Source: MedAcidi-G1 sp002294285
Lineage (GTDB): Bacteria; Actinomycetota; Acidimicrobiia; Acidimicrobiales; MedAcidi-G1
Assembly (NCBI GenBank): GCA_963999645.1
Contig: CAXEUY010000003.1
Location: 62,001 to 126,000 of the forward strand
Direction: 5' to 3'
Length of the DNA stretch: 64,000 nucleotides
Below the pieces are notes generated by a model. The model saw nothing but the letters and a program-made list of their open reading frames with translations. It ran no database searches and was not told the DNA's origin. Positions 8,323 through 16,712 of this stretch are shown one piece after another. The number at the start of each line of letters is the position of its first letter. Position 1 is the first letter of the stretch. The position numbers were made by a program, and so were the translations under genes.

Positions 8323-8946
8323 ATGAGTATGCAATCACCTTTGAGTGGGAAAGGTATAACTCCCAGTAATGCTTCTGCCGCCCCACGAGCATTTTTGCTT
8401 ATTTTTGTTGCAGTTGTTATTGGTTTTGTAGTTTTGTGGAAGGGTCTGGATGATGATTTGCAAACAACAGGTTTAGATGTTGCAAACTCTCCTGAACAGG
8501 TGATGCAAAACACTCAGCAGGAACCTGCCGATTTGCCTCCTTTAGATGTACCTCAAATCTCAACAACAACTGTTGCAGTCATTGAAACAACTACTACTAC
8601 CAGCCCTCCACCTCTCCCCACTAAACCGCCTAGCACGGTAAAAGTTCTTGTATTAAATGGTTCAGGAGTGGGAGGAGCAGCAGGAGCTGTTACTAATCTT
8701 CTCAAACCTCACGGTTATACAACCTTGTCGCCTGCCAATGGAAATAAAGATGAAAAATCTTGGGTCTATTACAAACCAGAATTCTCACCAGATGCGAAAG
8801 GCATCACAGATATTCTGGGAATAATGCCTGATCTTCTTGCATCTTTTCCTCCTAATGGACTTTCTGTACCCGACGGAAGTGTTGACAGGGTTGATACAGC
8901 ACATGTAATTGTATTCTTGGGATCCGATAAAGAGATTTACGGTTAG
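8323..8946 (+). CDS. LytR_C-domain membrane protein
   Basis: This 207-aa protein has a short cytoplasmic N terminus, one transmembrane helix (FLLIFVAVVIGFVVLW, about residues 24-40), a Thr/Pro-rich linker (TTTTTSPPPLPTKPPS), and a C-terminal LytR C-terminal-like domain starting VKVLVLNGSGVGGAAGAV. The same domain is found at the end of LytR-CpsA-Psr wall-teichoic or arabinogalactan ligases, but no ligase catalytic domain is present. The topology therefore puts a stand-alone LytR_C module outside the membrane, probably bound to the envelope. The 167 bases upstream, between the tRNA and this gene, hold no recognisable gene. Glycerate kinase follows after 8 bases. Confidence 0.8.
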   Translation: MSMQSPLSGKGITPSNASAAPRAFLLIFVAVVIGFVVLWKGLDDDLQTTGLDVANSPEQVMQNTQQEPADLPPLDVPQISTTTVAVIETTTTTSPPPLPTKPPSTVKVLVLNGSGVGGAAGAVTNLLKPHGYTTLSPANGNKDEKSWVYYKPEFSPDAKGITDILGIMPDLLASFPPNGLSVPDGSVDRVDTAHVIVFLGSDKEIYG

Positions 8947-8954
8947 GTGTAAAG

Positions 8955-9947
8955 GTGCGGGTTTTAGCCGCCCCAGATAAATTTCGTGGCTCTTTAACCG
9001 CAGTAGAAGCTGCTAATGCTATTGAAACAGCGGTTAAAAAATGTGGGGGTATTTCCATCAATGCCCCTATGGCGGATGGCGGTGAAGGGACCTTGCAGGT
9101 TCTTGGAGGACCCAATCGCATGACAACTGTTACGGGCCCTTTAGGCAAACCTATTCAAGCAGAATGGCGTTTATCCAAAAAGACAGCAGTAATTGAAATG
9201 GCCCTCGCTTCAGGTCTTTCAGTAGCGGGCGGGCCTGAAATAAATAAGCCATTAGAAGCTACTACAAAAGGAACAGGAGAATTAATACGTTGTGCAATGG
9301 AACAGGGAGCGAAAAGAATAATCGTTGGTCTTGGAGGATCTGCTACTACTGATGGAGGGTTAGGAGCGTTAAGAGCCATGGGGCCGCTTTCTCGCTATAA
9401 AGGAGTTGAACTTATAGCAGTTTGTGATGTTCAAACCAATTTTCTCGATGCAGCTAATCATTTTGGCCTTCAAAAAGGAGCTACAAAAGGAGAGTTAAAG
9501 TTCCTTAATCAACGTTTACAGCGAATAACGCAGGTTTATGAAGATGAATTTGGTGTTTCAGTAATAGATATTCCGAAAACTGGAGCAGCCGGGGGACTTG
9601 CAGGCGGATTATTAGTTGCTGGAGCTGAACTGGTAGAAGGATTTGATTTCATAGCTCAGGAGATCTGTCTTGATGAACTGATGATTGACTCAGACTTAGT
9701 GATCACAGGTGAAGGTTTTCTCGATAGCACATCATTTGATGGGAAAGTTATTTCGGGGATCTGTCGTTATGCAGATACGTTTTCTGTCCCGGTTTTTGTA
9801 ATTGCAGGAGATATTAGTCCTGAAATAGTCGGAAAAGTCGAAGGTGTGTCTTTGGTGGAAGCTTTCGGCAAAGAGCGTGCTTTCTCAGAAACAGAGCTTT
9901 GTATCGAAAGAACTGTTATTGAACATATGGATTCATTATCCCGATAA
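8955..9947 (+). CDS. Glycerate kinase (GarK/GlxK family)
   Basis: This enzyme phosphorylates D-glycerate with ATP, linking glyoxylate and glycerate metabolism to lower glycolysis. It has 330 aa, slightly shorter than the usual 370-380. Family motifs are DKFRGSLTAVEAANAI at the N terminus, MADGGEGT, the glycine-rich IVGLGGSATTDGGLGAL, KTGAAGGLAGGL, and ITGEGFLDSTSFDGKV. The start is GTG with a GTGTAAAG leader. Whether the product is 2- or 3-phosphoglycerate is not decidable from sequence, although this family usually makes 2-phosphoglycerate. It is probably co-transcribed with the LytR_C gene. Confidence 0.9.
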   Translation: MRVLAAPDKFRGSLTAVEAANAIETAVKKCGGISINAPMADGGEGTLQVLGGPNRMTTVTGPLGKPIQAEWRLSKKTAVIEMALASGLSVAGGPEINKPLEATTKGTGELIRCAMEQGAKRIIVGLGGSATTDGGLGALRAMGPLSRYKGVELIAVCDVQTNFLDAANHFGLQKGATKGELKFLNQRLQRITQVYEDEFGVSVIDIPKTGAAGGLAGGLLVAGAELVEGFDFIAQEICLDELMIDSDLVITGEGFLDSTSFDGKVISGICRYADTFSVPVFVIAGDISPEIVGKVEGVSLVEAFGKERAFSETELCIERTVIEHMDSLSR

Positions 9948-10035
9948 CAGTTTTATTCTAAAAAATGTAAAAAACTTTCTTTTATAAGCGTTTTGAACGA
10001 AAAAAGGTTGGTTTTTCACTCTTCTCGTGGTTGGA

Positions 10036-10062
10036 TTAGCAGTCTAAGTAGAAGAGTGCCGA
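10036..10062 (+). promoter_or_regulatory. CIRCE-like HrcA operator upstream of groEL
   Basis: TTAGCAGTC (10036-10044), a 9-nt spacer, then GAGTGCCGA (10054-10062). Against the consensus TTAGCACTC-N9-GAGTGCTAA this matches 8/9 and 7/9 with the exact spacer length. It lies 51 bases before the groEL start, as expected for HrcA heat-shock repression. A second inverted repeat, CACTCTTCT (10017-10025) with AGAAGAGTG (10050-10058), overlaps it and could form an alternative hairpin. Confidence 0.8.
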
Positions 10063-10112
10063 ACATTTTCAACACTAAATCTGCTTGAATTCTTTGATGA
10101 AAGGCTTTCTTA

Positions 10113-11735
10113 ATGGCTAAGAATATTGTTTTTGACGAACAAGCTCGTAGAGGGCTTGAAAAAGGTATGAACCAGCTAGCAGATGCTGTGCGTGTCACCT
10201 TGGGACCCAAAGGACGTAATGTTGTTCTGGATAAAAAATGGGGTGCTCCAACTATCACAAATGACGGTGTGTCTATCGCAAAAGAGATAGACCTGGAGGA
10301 TCCATATGAACGAATCGGCGCGGAGTTAGTTAAGGAAGTTGCAAAAAAGACTGATGATGTAGCTGGAGACGGTACCACAACAGCAACAGTACTTGCCTGG
10401 TCTATGGTCGGTGAAGGTCTAAGGAATGTCGCTGCTGGAGCCAACCCTATGTCCTTGAAGCGAGGTATAGAGGTAGCTGTTGAAGCTGCTGTTGAAGCTA
10501 TCCTCTCAGAATCTGTTGACGTTTCTAGTGATAAAGAACAAATCGCAAATGTGGCGGCAATTTCAGCTGCTGATGTGGAAATAGGAGAAATGATTTCTGA
10601 GGCTATCGATAAAGTCGGTAAAGACGGGGTAATCACAGTCGAAGAAGGTCAGACATTTGGTTTAGAAATGGATCTAGTCGAAGGAATGCGTTTCGACAAA
10701 GGTTACATATCCCCTTACTTCGTTACTGATCCAGAAAGAATGGAAGCAGTTCTGGAAGATCCATATTTACTACTTGTAGGTTCTAAAATCTCTGCAGTTA
10801 GAGATCTGGTTCCAGCATTAGAAAAAGTGATGCAAGCTGGTCGACCCTTGGTGATTATCGCGGAAGATATAGAAGGCGAAGCTCTTGCCACCTTAGTAGT
10901 TAACAAAATTCGAGGAACTTTCACTTCAGTTGCAGTAAAAGCACCTGGCTTTGGTGACAGAAGGAAAGCAATGCTTCAAGATATAGCAATACTTACTGGT
11001 GGACAGGTCATCTCTGAGGAAGTAGGCCTAAAAGTTGATTCAGTAACAATTGACATGCTGGGATCAGCTAGAAAACTGGTAGTGACCAAAGATGAAACCA
11101 CTCTTGTTGAAGGAGCAGGTGATCAAGATGCAATTGCAGGTCGAATAGCTCAAATAAAAGCAGAGATCGAAAATACCGATTCCGATTATGATCGAGAAAA
11201 ATTACAAGAAAGACTAGCCAAGCTCTCAGGTGGTGTGGCAGTACTAAAGGTAGGTGCTGCCACCGAGGTAGAGCTAAAAGAGAAAAAGCATCGCATTGAA
11301 GATGCGGTCAGCACTACGAAAGCTGCAATTGAGGAGGGAGTAGTGGCTGGAGGAGGCGTAACGCTTTTACGAGCACAAGCTGCTGTTGAGAAAGCTGCCT
11401 CAAAATTAGAGCATGATGAAGCGACTGGATCAAATATTGTTGGAAGGTCCTTGGTGGCGCCTCTAACTCAGATTGCCATAAATGCTGGCATGGAAGGCGG
11501 AGTAGTAGTTGAGAAGGTTAAAGACCTAGAGGGACCGAATGGGCTAAATGCTGCTTCAGGTGAGTATGAAGACCTAATTGCCGCAGGAATTATTGATGCT
11601 GCGAAAGTAACTCGTTCAGCTCTTCAAAACGCCGCTTCTATAGCTGCGCTTTTCCTAACGACGGAAGCTGTTATAGCAGACGCCCCTGAAGAAAGTGCTG
11701 CGGCTGGTGGTGGCATGCCAGACATGGATTTCTAA
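10113..11735 (+). CDS. groEL: Chaperonin GroEL (60 kDa)
   Basis: This is the Hsp60 chaperonin subunit, 540 aa, full length. It starts MAKNIVFDEQARRGLEKGMN and contains RVTLGPKGRNVVL, NDGVSIAKEI, the ATPase segment AGDGTTTATVLA, the apical domain, and the C-terminal signature AAIEEGVVAGGGVTLLRA. It ends in a short Gly/Met tail (GGGMPDMDF). A GAAAGG site precedes the ATG. No groES gene is adjacent, so this is a stand-alone copy of the actinobacterial groEL2 arrangement. The upstream CIRCE-like operator predicts HrcA-controlled heat-shock expression. Confidence 0.98.
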   Translation: MAKNIVFDEQARRGLEKGMNQLADAVRVTLGPKGRNVVLDKKWGAPTITNDGVSIAKEIDLEDPYERIGAELVKEVAKKTDDVAGDGTTTATVLAWSMVGEGLRNVAAGANPMSLKRGIEVAVEAAVEAILSESVDVSSDKEQIANVAAISAADVEIGEMISEAIDKVGKDGVITVEEGQTFGLEMDLVEGMRFDKGYISPYFVTDPERMEAVLEDPYLLLVGSKISAVRDLVPALEKVMQAGRPLVIIAEDIEGEALATLVVNKIRGTFTSVAVKAPGFGDRRKAMLQDIAILTGGQVISEEVGLKVDSVTIDMLGSARKLVVTKDETTLVEGAGDQDAIAGRIAQIKAEIENTDSDYDREKLQERLAKLSGGVAVLKVGAATEVELKEKKHRIEDAVSTTKAAIEEGVVAGGGVTLLRAQAAVEKAASKLEHDEATGSNIVGRSLVAPLTQIAINAGMEGGVVVEKVKDLEGPNGLNAASGEYEDLIAAGIIDAAKVTRSALQNAASIAALFLTTEAVIADAPEESAAAGGGMPDMDF

Positions 11736-11744
11736 ACAAACTAG

Positions 11745-12137
11745 ATGCTAGACAATGAGCGTTATGTCAGCTTGTCTACATGGACAAAAGATGGCAACCG
11801 AAAAAGAACACCGGTATGGATTGCTTTATTAAGTGATGGTCAATTCGGTTTTACAACCGGGGAAAAAACTTGGAAAGTACGGCGCATCCAAAAAAATCCA
11901 ATTGTTGAGATGCAATCCTGCAATTTTAAGGGCGAGCTTATCGAGGGCTCCGAGCCGTTTACAGGACTGGCGAGGGTAGCTGGTATAAACGATAAAGAAT
12001 ACACATCAGTTAAAAAGGCCATTCGGAAAAAGTATGGAATTCAAGATCAATTAGTCAGTTTTTTTGGCCGTTTTTCCAAAAAATATGGTGAAAGTTGCGC
12101 AGTGGTTATTTCTCTAGAAAAAGAAAAGCTTGCTTAG
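11745..12137 (+). CDS. PPOX-class flavin/F420-dependent oxidoreductase
   Basis: This 130-aa split-barrel protein is of the pyridoxamine-5'-phosphate oxidase-like superfamily, closest in pattern to the actinobacterial F420-binding 'PPOX class' enzymes. Visible elements are the N-terminal RYVSLSTWTKDGNRKRTPVW strand pair, FTTGEKTWKVRRIQKNP (cofactor-phosphate contact region) and the ELIEGSEPFTGLARV strand. F420 as cofactor is inferred from the family; FMN or haem cannot be excluded. It starts 9 bases after groEL and may be read through from it. Its 3' end overlaps the convergent formate dehydrogenase Fe-S gene by 4 bases. Confidence 0.8.
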   Translation: MLDNERYVSLSTWTKDGNRKRTPVWIALLSDGQFGFTTGEKTWKVRRIQKNPIVEMQSCNFKGELIEGSEPFTGLARVAGINDKEYTSVKKAIRKKYGIQDQLVSFFGRFSKKYGESCAVVISLEKEKLA

Positions 12138-13003
12138 TTTTTTGGGTGGGCATGTTGCCACCCAAAACGTCCCTTAATACACAGGTGGCCGTCTGTAACG
12201 GAATGATCAGAAGGTGAAGTGACTTTTACGATTTTTTCGTCTTGGGTGTGTAATTCTAGATTGCAACCAACGCCGCAGAAACCACAAATAGTTTGAGTAA
12301 TTTTCTGGTTATCCGGATCCCAAGAATTGTCTTCTCTCATATCATGTTCAGTTTTAAAAACCAAAGCCCCTGTCGGGCAAACTCCTATGCAATTGCCACA
12401 ATAAACACAAGCTGAATCGGGTAATTCGACATCAAACTCAGTCGAGATATGCGCCTCAAAACCTCGTCCTGCAGTGGCGATTGCAAAAGTATGTTGAGCG
12501 TCATCCCCGCATGCTTCAACACATTTATAACAAAGAATGCATCGCTCGTAGTCACGAACGTAAAGATCGTCTTGGATTTTGACTGGTTGCTTAGATGTCT
12601 TAATTGCATCTGACGTTCCCATGCGTTCAGGTTTTGAGCCATAGTGTGTCATCCATTCAAGGATTTCTTCATCTGCTCTATCCAGTTCAACCGAAGAGGC
12701 AAGTAGTTCTAAAACCATACGTCTACTCGTATTCACTCGTTCAGAGTCAGTGGAAATCACCATTCCCTCTTCTATTTGACGAGAACAAGACGGAACTAGT
12801 GCCCTAGAACCCTCTACTTCTACTACGCAAACTCTGCAAACGTTGACTGGGGTTAGGTTCTCAGCCCAGCAAAGCGTTGGGGTCTTTATATCAGCCTGAT
12901 TACAAGCATCTAAAATTGTGGATCCTTCAGAAGCTGAAATTTTTTTGTTATTGATTGTTATTTCGACAATGGTTTCAGATTGGCTTTCTGTAATTTTACT
13001 CAT
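12134..13003 (-). CDS. Formate dehydrogenase iron-sulfur subunit: detached N-terminal part of the alpha subunit
   Basis: This 289-aa electron-relay protein corresponds to the N-terminal third of NAD-type FdhA/FdsA. It carries a [2Fe-2S] ferredoxin domain (Cys 45, 56, 59, 73), two [4Fe-4S] sets (Cys 155, 158, 161, 165 and Cys 199, 202, 205, 209), and the [4Fe-4S] motif of the molybdopterin domain (CGFCGVGC at 240-247, Cys 275 in HLCIKG). The His/Cys cluster of the NuoG type is missing. It ends at HLCIKGRFGWQHAHPKN, exactly where the usual alpha subunit continues into its catalytic domain, which is encoded by the gene at 14783-16675. The start is the ATG that forms an ATGA overlap with the preceding gene's stop; the longer frame upstream lacks family similarity. 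Confidence 0.9.
   Translation of the reverse strand: MSKITESQSETIVEITINNKKISASEGSTILDACNQADIKTPTLCWAENLTPVNVCRVCVVEVEGSRALVPSCSRQIEEGMVISTDSERVNTSRRMVLELLASSVELDRADEEILEWMTHYGSKPERMGTSDAIKTSKQPVKIQDDLYVRDYERCILCYKCVEACGDDAQHTFAIATAGRGFEAHISTEFDVELPDSACVYCGNCIGVCPTGALVFKTEHDMREDNSWDPDNQKITQTICGFCGVGCNLELHTQDEKIVKVTSPSDHSVTDGHLCIKGRFGWQHAHPKN
12140..12167. terminator. 10-bp stem-loop at convergent PPOX / formate dehydrogenase junction
   Basis: TTTTGGGTGG (12140-12149) and CCACCCAAAA (12158-12167) form a perfect 10-bp stem with an 8-nt loop. It begins two bases after the PPOX stop and lies inside the last codons of the minus-strand Fe-S gene. The stem is strong, but neither strand has a T-tract after the hairpin. 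It is best read as a bidirectional terminator-like element embedded in coding sequence. Confidence 0.55.
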
Positions 13004-14790
13004 GATCTGTTTTCCAAAAGTCCTAGATTCAAAGCTGATCGAATTGCCGATGATGCTGTATGACCCAAGCCACAAATTGAAGCATCAGACATTACGGCAG
13101 CCAGATCGTCGAACAACTCGTGTTCGGCTTCGACAGTAGTATCATCCGCGATTCTAAGCAAAAGTTCCTCTTGCCTAACAGTTCCAACCCTACAGGGCAC
13201 GCATTGCCCACACGATTCATCACGGAAAAACTCAGCTATTCTGTGAACGGTTTTAGTCAGTTCATCTTTATCACTGAAAGCCATTATTACTCCTGAACCC
13301 AGCGCGACTCCAGCTTCGCGCGTGTCTTCAAATGTGAGAGGCAGATTGACTGATTCTGGTGAAACGAAATTGCCAGCAGCTCCACCAAGGAGAATTGCCC
13401 TGAGATTGCCAGATCCTGAAAATCCGCCAGCAGCATCTATTATTTCACCAAGAGTTGCACCAAATTCGAATTCATATATACCTGGGAAAGCGACTCTTCC
13501 GCTTAAACAAAAAAGTCTAGTTCCCGAAGACTGATCGGTTCCCTCGCTGGCAAAAGCTTTTCCACCATTCAAGATAATTCGAGGGATGTTTGCCAGAGTC
13601 TCAACGTTGTTAACAACAGTTGGTTCATTGAACAAACCGTGTGTAGTGGGGAAAGGTGGTTTATTTCGTGGTTCGCCTCGAAAACCTTCTATTGAGTTGA
13701 ATAGTGCTGTCTCCTCACCACAGATATAAGCACCTGCACCGCTTCTTAGTTCGATTTCGAAGTTTCTTCCGGAGTTCAAAATATTGTTTCCAAGAAATCC
13801 AGCATCTCGAGCGGTTTCTATTGCTTTTGATAAACGTCGTTTAGCTAACGGATATTCGCCGCGTATATAAATCCAACCTTTTTCTGCTCCTATTGCAAGA
13901 CCAGCGATAGTGATTGATTCGACTAAAGCAAAAGGGTCATTTTCCATCAGAACCCGATCTTTAAAAGTGCCTGGTTCAGATTCGTCAGCATTGCAAACCA
14001 AATGATGCGGTTTTCCATGTTGGTCAGCTACAGCTTTCCATTTAACCCCGGTAGGGAAAGCAGCTCCACCTCTACCTCTTAGACCTGAAGTTGAAACTTC
14101 TTCGATAATCTGCTCATCGCCTATCTCAAGTGCTTTTTCAAGAGCTTTGTAACCTCCATGCAACTGGTAATCCTCTAGGCTTTCAGGGTCAACAACTCCG
14201 ACTCGAGATAGAAGACGTAGTTCATCTGATCCAGCTTGTGGCAACTTTATCGATGCTTCCTCATAATTTCCATCTAGCAATTCTGAGGCTTCAAGTGGAT
14301 CTACATTACATAAAACAGTGTCCTGTGCTGCGACTTTTTGGATGAATACAGCGGGTCCACGTTCACACTGACCCAAGCAAGGGCTAGGTTTAGTCTCATA
14401 GCCTTCCTTTTTTAGAGTGTCCAAGACTTCATTAGCGCCGCTAATACTGCAGGCAATGTCATCACATACATGTAGTATCTGATCACCACTTGGAGGTTCA
14501 GATGAGAATAGATGGTAGAAAGTGGCAACACCATAAGCTTCAGCTGGCGGAACTTCAAGAACGCGACATGCATAGTCAAGGCCTCCAGGGCTAATCCAAC
14601 CTGAAGCATGTTGAAGAGCATGAAGTGCAGGAAGAAGAAGATGCCGACGTTCTTGTGTTCTTAGTTGACCTGCGTAAACAAGACGCTCCGTCACCTCTAT
14701 GGTTGCTGGACCATAAGATTCAATAGCCTCATCGACAGATTTTTTTTCATCATCAGTCGGCAGTGAATCACCAAATTTTATGTCAGGCAT
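13000..14790 (-). CDS. NAD-dependent formate dehydrogenase beta subunit (NuoE-NuoF fusion)
   Basis: This 596-aa diaphorase subunit passes electrons from formate dehydrogenase to NAD+. Residues about 40-165 are NuoE-like, with a thioredoxin-fold [2Fe-2S] site (CDDIACS and CLGQCERGP). Residues about 200-596 are NuoF-like: the FMN loop GLRGRGGAAFPTGVKWK, the NADH region GAGAYICGEETALFNSIEG, and the [4Fe-4S] ligands ESCGQCVPCRVGT plus SICGLGH. Fusion of the two modules is common in soluble NAD-reducing formate dehydrogenases and hydrogenases. Its start overlaps the catalytic gene by 8 bases and its stop overlaps the Fe-S gene by 4, implying fixed stoichiometry. No membrane segment is present, so the complex should be cytosolic. 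Confidence 0.93.
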   Translation of the reverse strand: MPDIKFGDSLPTDDEKKSVDEAIESYGPATIEVTERLVYAGQLRTQERRHLLLPALHALQHASGWISPGGLDYACRVLEVPPAEAYGVATFYHLFSSEPPSGDQILHVCDDIACSISGANEVLDTLKKEGYETKPSPCLGQCERGPAVFIQKVAAQDTVLCNVDPLEASELLDGNYEEASIKLPQAGSDELRLLSRVGVVDPESLEDYQLHGGYKALEKALEIGDEQIIEEVSTSGLRGRGGAAFPTGVKWKAVADQHGKPHHLVCNADESEPGTFKDRVLMENDPFALVESITIAGLAIGAEKGWIYIRGEYPLAKRRLSKAIETARDAGFLGNNILNSGRNFEIELRSGAGAYICGEETALFNSIEGFRGEPRNKPPFPTTHGLFNEPTVVNNVETLANIPRIILNGGKAFASEGTDQSSGTRLFCLSGRVAFPGIYEFEFGATLGEIIDAAGGFSGSGNLRAILLGGAAGNFVSPESVNLPLTFEDTREAGVALGSGVIMAFSDKDELTKTVHRIAEFFRDESCGQCVPCRVGTVRQEELLLRIADDTTVEAEHELFDDLAAVMSDASICGLGHTASSAIRSALNLGLLENRS

Positions 14791-16675
14791 CGACCAATTT
14801 TTCTACTCGGATAGCAGCTGCTTTAAACTCAGCAGTGCCGGATTTGGGATCATAAGCACTATTTGTTAATTGATTAACATCTGCCAGTTCAGGGAAATGA
14901 AAGGTCGTAAAAGCCAGACCTACCGGCAGCGACGAATCAATTTTTACAGTCATTTCAATACTTCCACGGCGAGATGAAACCAAAACTCTTTCGCCAGATC
15001 GTATTCCAAGTTTTTCTGCGTCGTTACTGGAAAGGTCAAGCGTTTCTCCACTGCGAATAGGGGAGCCGTATTCGCTGGTTTGAACACCTGTATTGTACGA
15101 ATCCAGAGCTCTACCTGTTGTTAATCTCAGAGGATAATTATCATCCAATGATTCAACTGGAGGTTGGTCATCGACACATGAAAATGGAGCAAGTCGACCT
15201 TCAGCGGGCTGTTTCCAAAGTCGTTCATGAAGGAAAGGACTCCCTGGGTGGTTTTCGTCCGGACATGGCCATTGTATTCCTCCTTCGTTTTCGATTCTTT
15301 CCCATGACATCCCAGCATGCATTGGTGAGACAGTGCGTAATTCTTCCCAAAGGTCTCTAGCGGTAGGTCTACCCCAGCTGTCATCACCCAGATATTTTGC
15401 CAGATCTGAGATAATGTCGATTTCCTGACGAGCCTCACCTGGTGGTTTAATTGCTGCTCGAGTGCGTTGAACGCGACGTTCACTGTTTGTGACAGTTCCA
15501 TCTGACTCAGCCCACCCCAACGCTGCGGGTAAAACCACGTCAGCCATTTCTGCTGTACGGGTCAGAAATACGTCTTGCACTACAAGAACTTCGAGCCCTT
15601 CCAGTGCCTCACGAGCGTGATTGACATCAGCATCTGAATCTGCTGGGTTTTCACCGATGACATACAATGCTTTGAGTTCGCTTCGACTCATTGCATTAAA
15701 CATGTCTGTTAGGTGCCATCCTGGATCAGGTGGTATTTTAGAACCCCAAACATTTTCAAACTTGCTTCTAATATTCTCATCAATTAGATCTTGGAATCCA
15801 GCTAGTTTGTTAGGTAACGCTCCCATATCGCCACCACCTTGGACATTGTTTTGTCCTCGAAGTGGAACTAAACCTGAACCCCAACGACCTACATGACCAG
15901 TTAAAATAGCCAGATTGCATAATGCAAGGACGTTGTCAACAGCTGTGTGATGTTCGGTGATACCTAAAGTCCACATAATCTGGGCTTTCTCGGCAGTAGC
16001 GTATCCGTGAGCTAAGTCACGTATTGCTTCAGTTGGGACCCCTGTTATTTCAGAAGTTCTTTCTAGTGTCCATGGTTCAATGTGAGTAATGAAGTCATCA
16101 AAACCTGTTGTTGCATTATTTATGAAATCTTTGTTCTCAAGCCCAGCATCAATTATTTCACGTGCCAGTCCGTTGGCTAGAGCTATGTCACTACCTACGT
16201 TTATTCCCAGCCAAACATCAGCAAATTTTGCTGAGTCTGTCCTTCTTGGATCGACAGCCCACATTCGAGCACCATTTGAAAGCCCTTTCAATAGGTGGTG
16301 GAAAAAAATAGGATGGGCAGCTCTCGCGTTTGAACCCCAAAGAACGATTGCATCTGCCTCTTCAACCTCCCGATATGAGGAGGTTCCTCCTCCTGCTCCA
16401 AATACTGTCGCCAGACCGACGACGCTAGGCGCATGTCAAGTTCGATTACAACTATCTATGTTGTTAGATCCAATTACTGTTCGAGCGAATTTTTGTGCAG
16501 CATAGTTAACTTCATTTGTTGTTTTAGAGCAACTGAACATGCCAAAAGCTTTAGCCCCGTGTAAATCAACGACAGATTTAAAACCTTCAGCAGCTTTACC
16601 AAGTGCTTCTTCCCAAGTCGCCTCACGAAGTTTTCCATTTTCTTTAACCATTGGCACAGTAAGACGTTCGGTCAT
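14783..16675 (-). CDS. Formate dehydrogenase catalytic subunit, selenocysteine-containing (TGA at 16436-16438)
   Basis: This is the molybdopterin-dependent catalytic part of formate dehydrogenase, 630 aa if the TGA is decoded. The frame reads NIDSCNRT, then TGA as residue 80, then HAPSVVGLATVFGAGGGTSS and on without interruption to residue 630. The U-H pair is the active-site position of selenocysteine formate dehydrogenases such as E. coli FdhH (U140, H141). A SECIS hairpin follows directly. Later motifs include WGSNARAAHP, MWTLGITEH, LRGQNNVQGGGDMGALP, LYVIGENPADSD, NSERRVQRTRAAI and the C-terminal aspartate-decarboxylase-like cap. The N terminus (MTERLTVPMVKENGKLREAT) lacks the CxxCxxxC cluster domain, which is encoded separately at 12134-13003. 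An in-frame stop just upstream confirms the split. Confidence 0.92.
16407..16438 (-). promoter_or_regulatory. Bacterial SECIS element following the selenocysteine UGA
   Basis: Reading the minus strand from the UGA (16438-16436), 15 nt follow (12 of them before the stem, which starts at 16423): the stem GUCGUC (16423-16418), the loop GGUCU (16417-16413) and GGCGAC (16412-16407) give six pairs including one G-U. The loop sequence equals the apical loop of the E. coli fdhF SECIS, and the GGU lies 18 nt after the UGA, the same spacing as in E. coli. It is the predicted binding site for SelB. Confidence 0.85.
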
Positions 16676-16712
16676 AGTTTCCCAATCTCAATCGATTTAA
16701 TATTCTTAATTA

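Noticed and set aside
8186..8326. 46-codon frame between tRNA-Thr and the LytR_C gene, ending in an ATGA overlap
   Set aside because: No recognisable domain; basic and unpatterned composition, so the ATGA overlap is treated as chance.
10016..10636. 206-aa antisense reading frame over groEL
   Set aside because: Low-complexity Ser/Thr/Ala composition typical of a shadow frame; it crosses the CIRCE operator and matches no family.
16436..16438. Stop codon or frameshift making formate dehydrogenase a pseudogene
   Set aside because: The frame continues intact for 550 codons in the same phase, the TGA is at the known selenocysteine position and a SECIS hairpin follows with the E. coli spacing.
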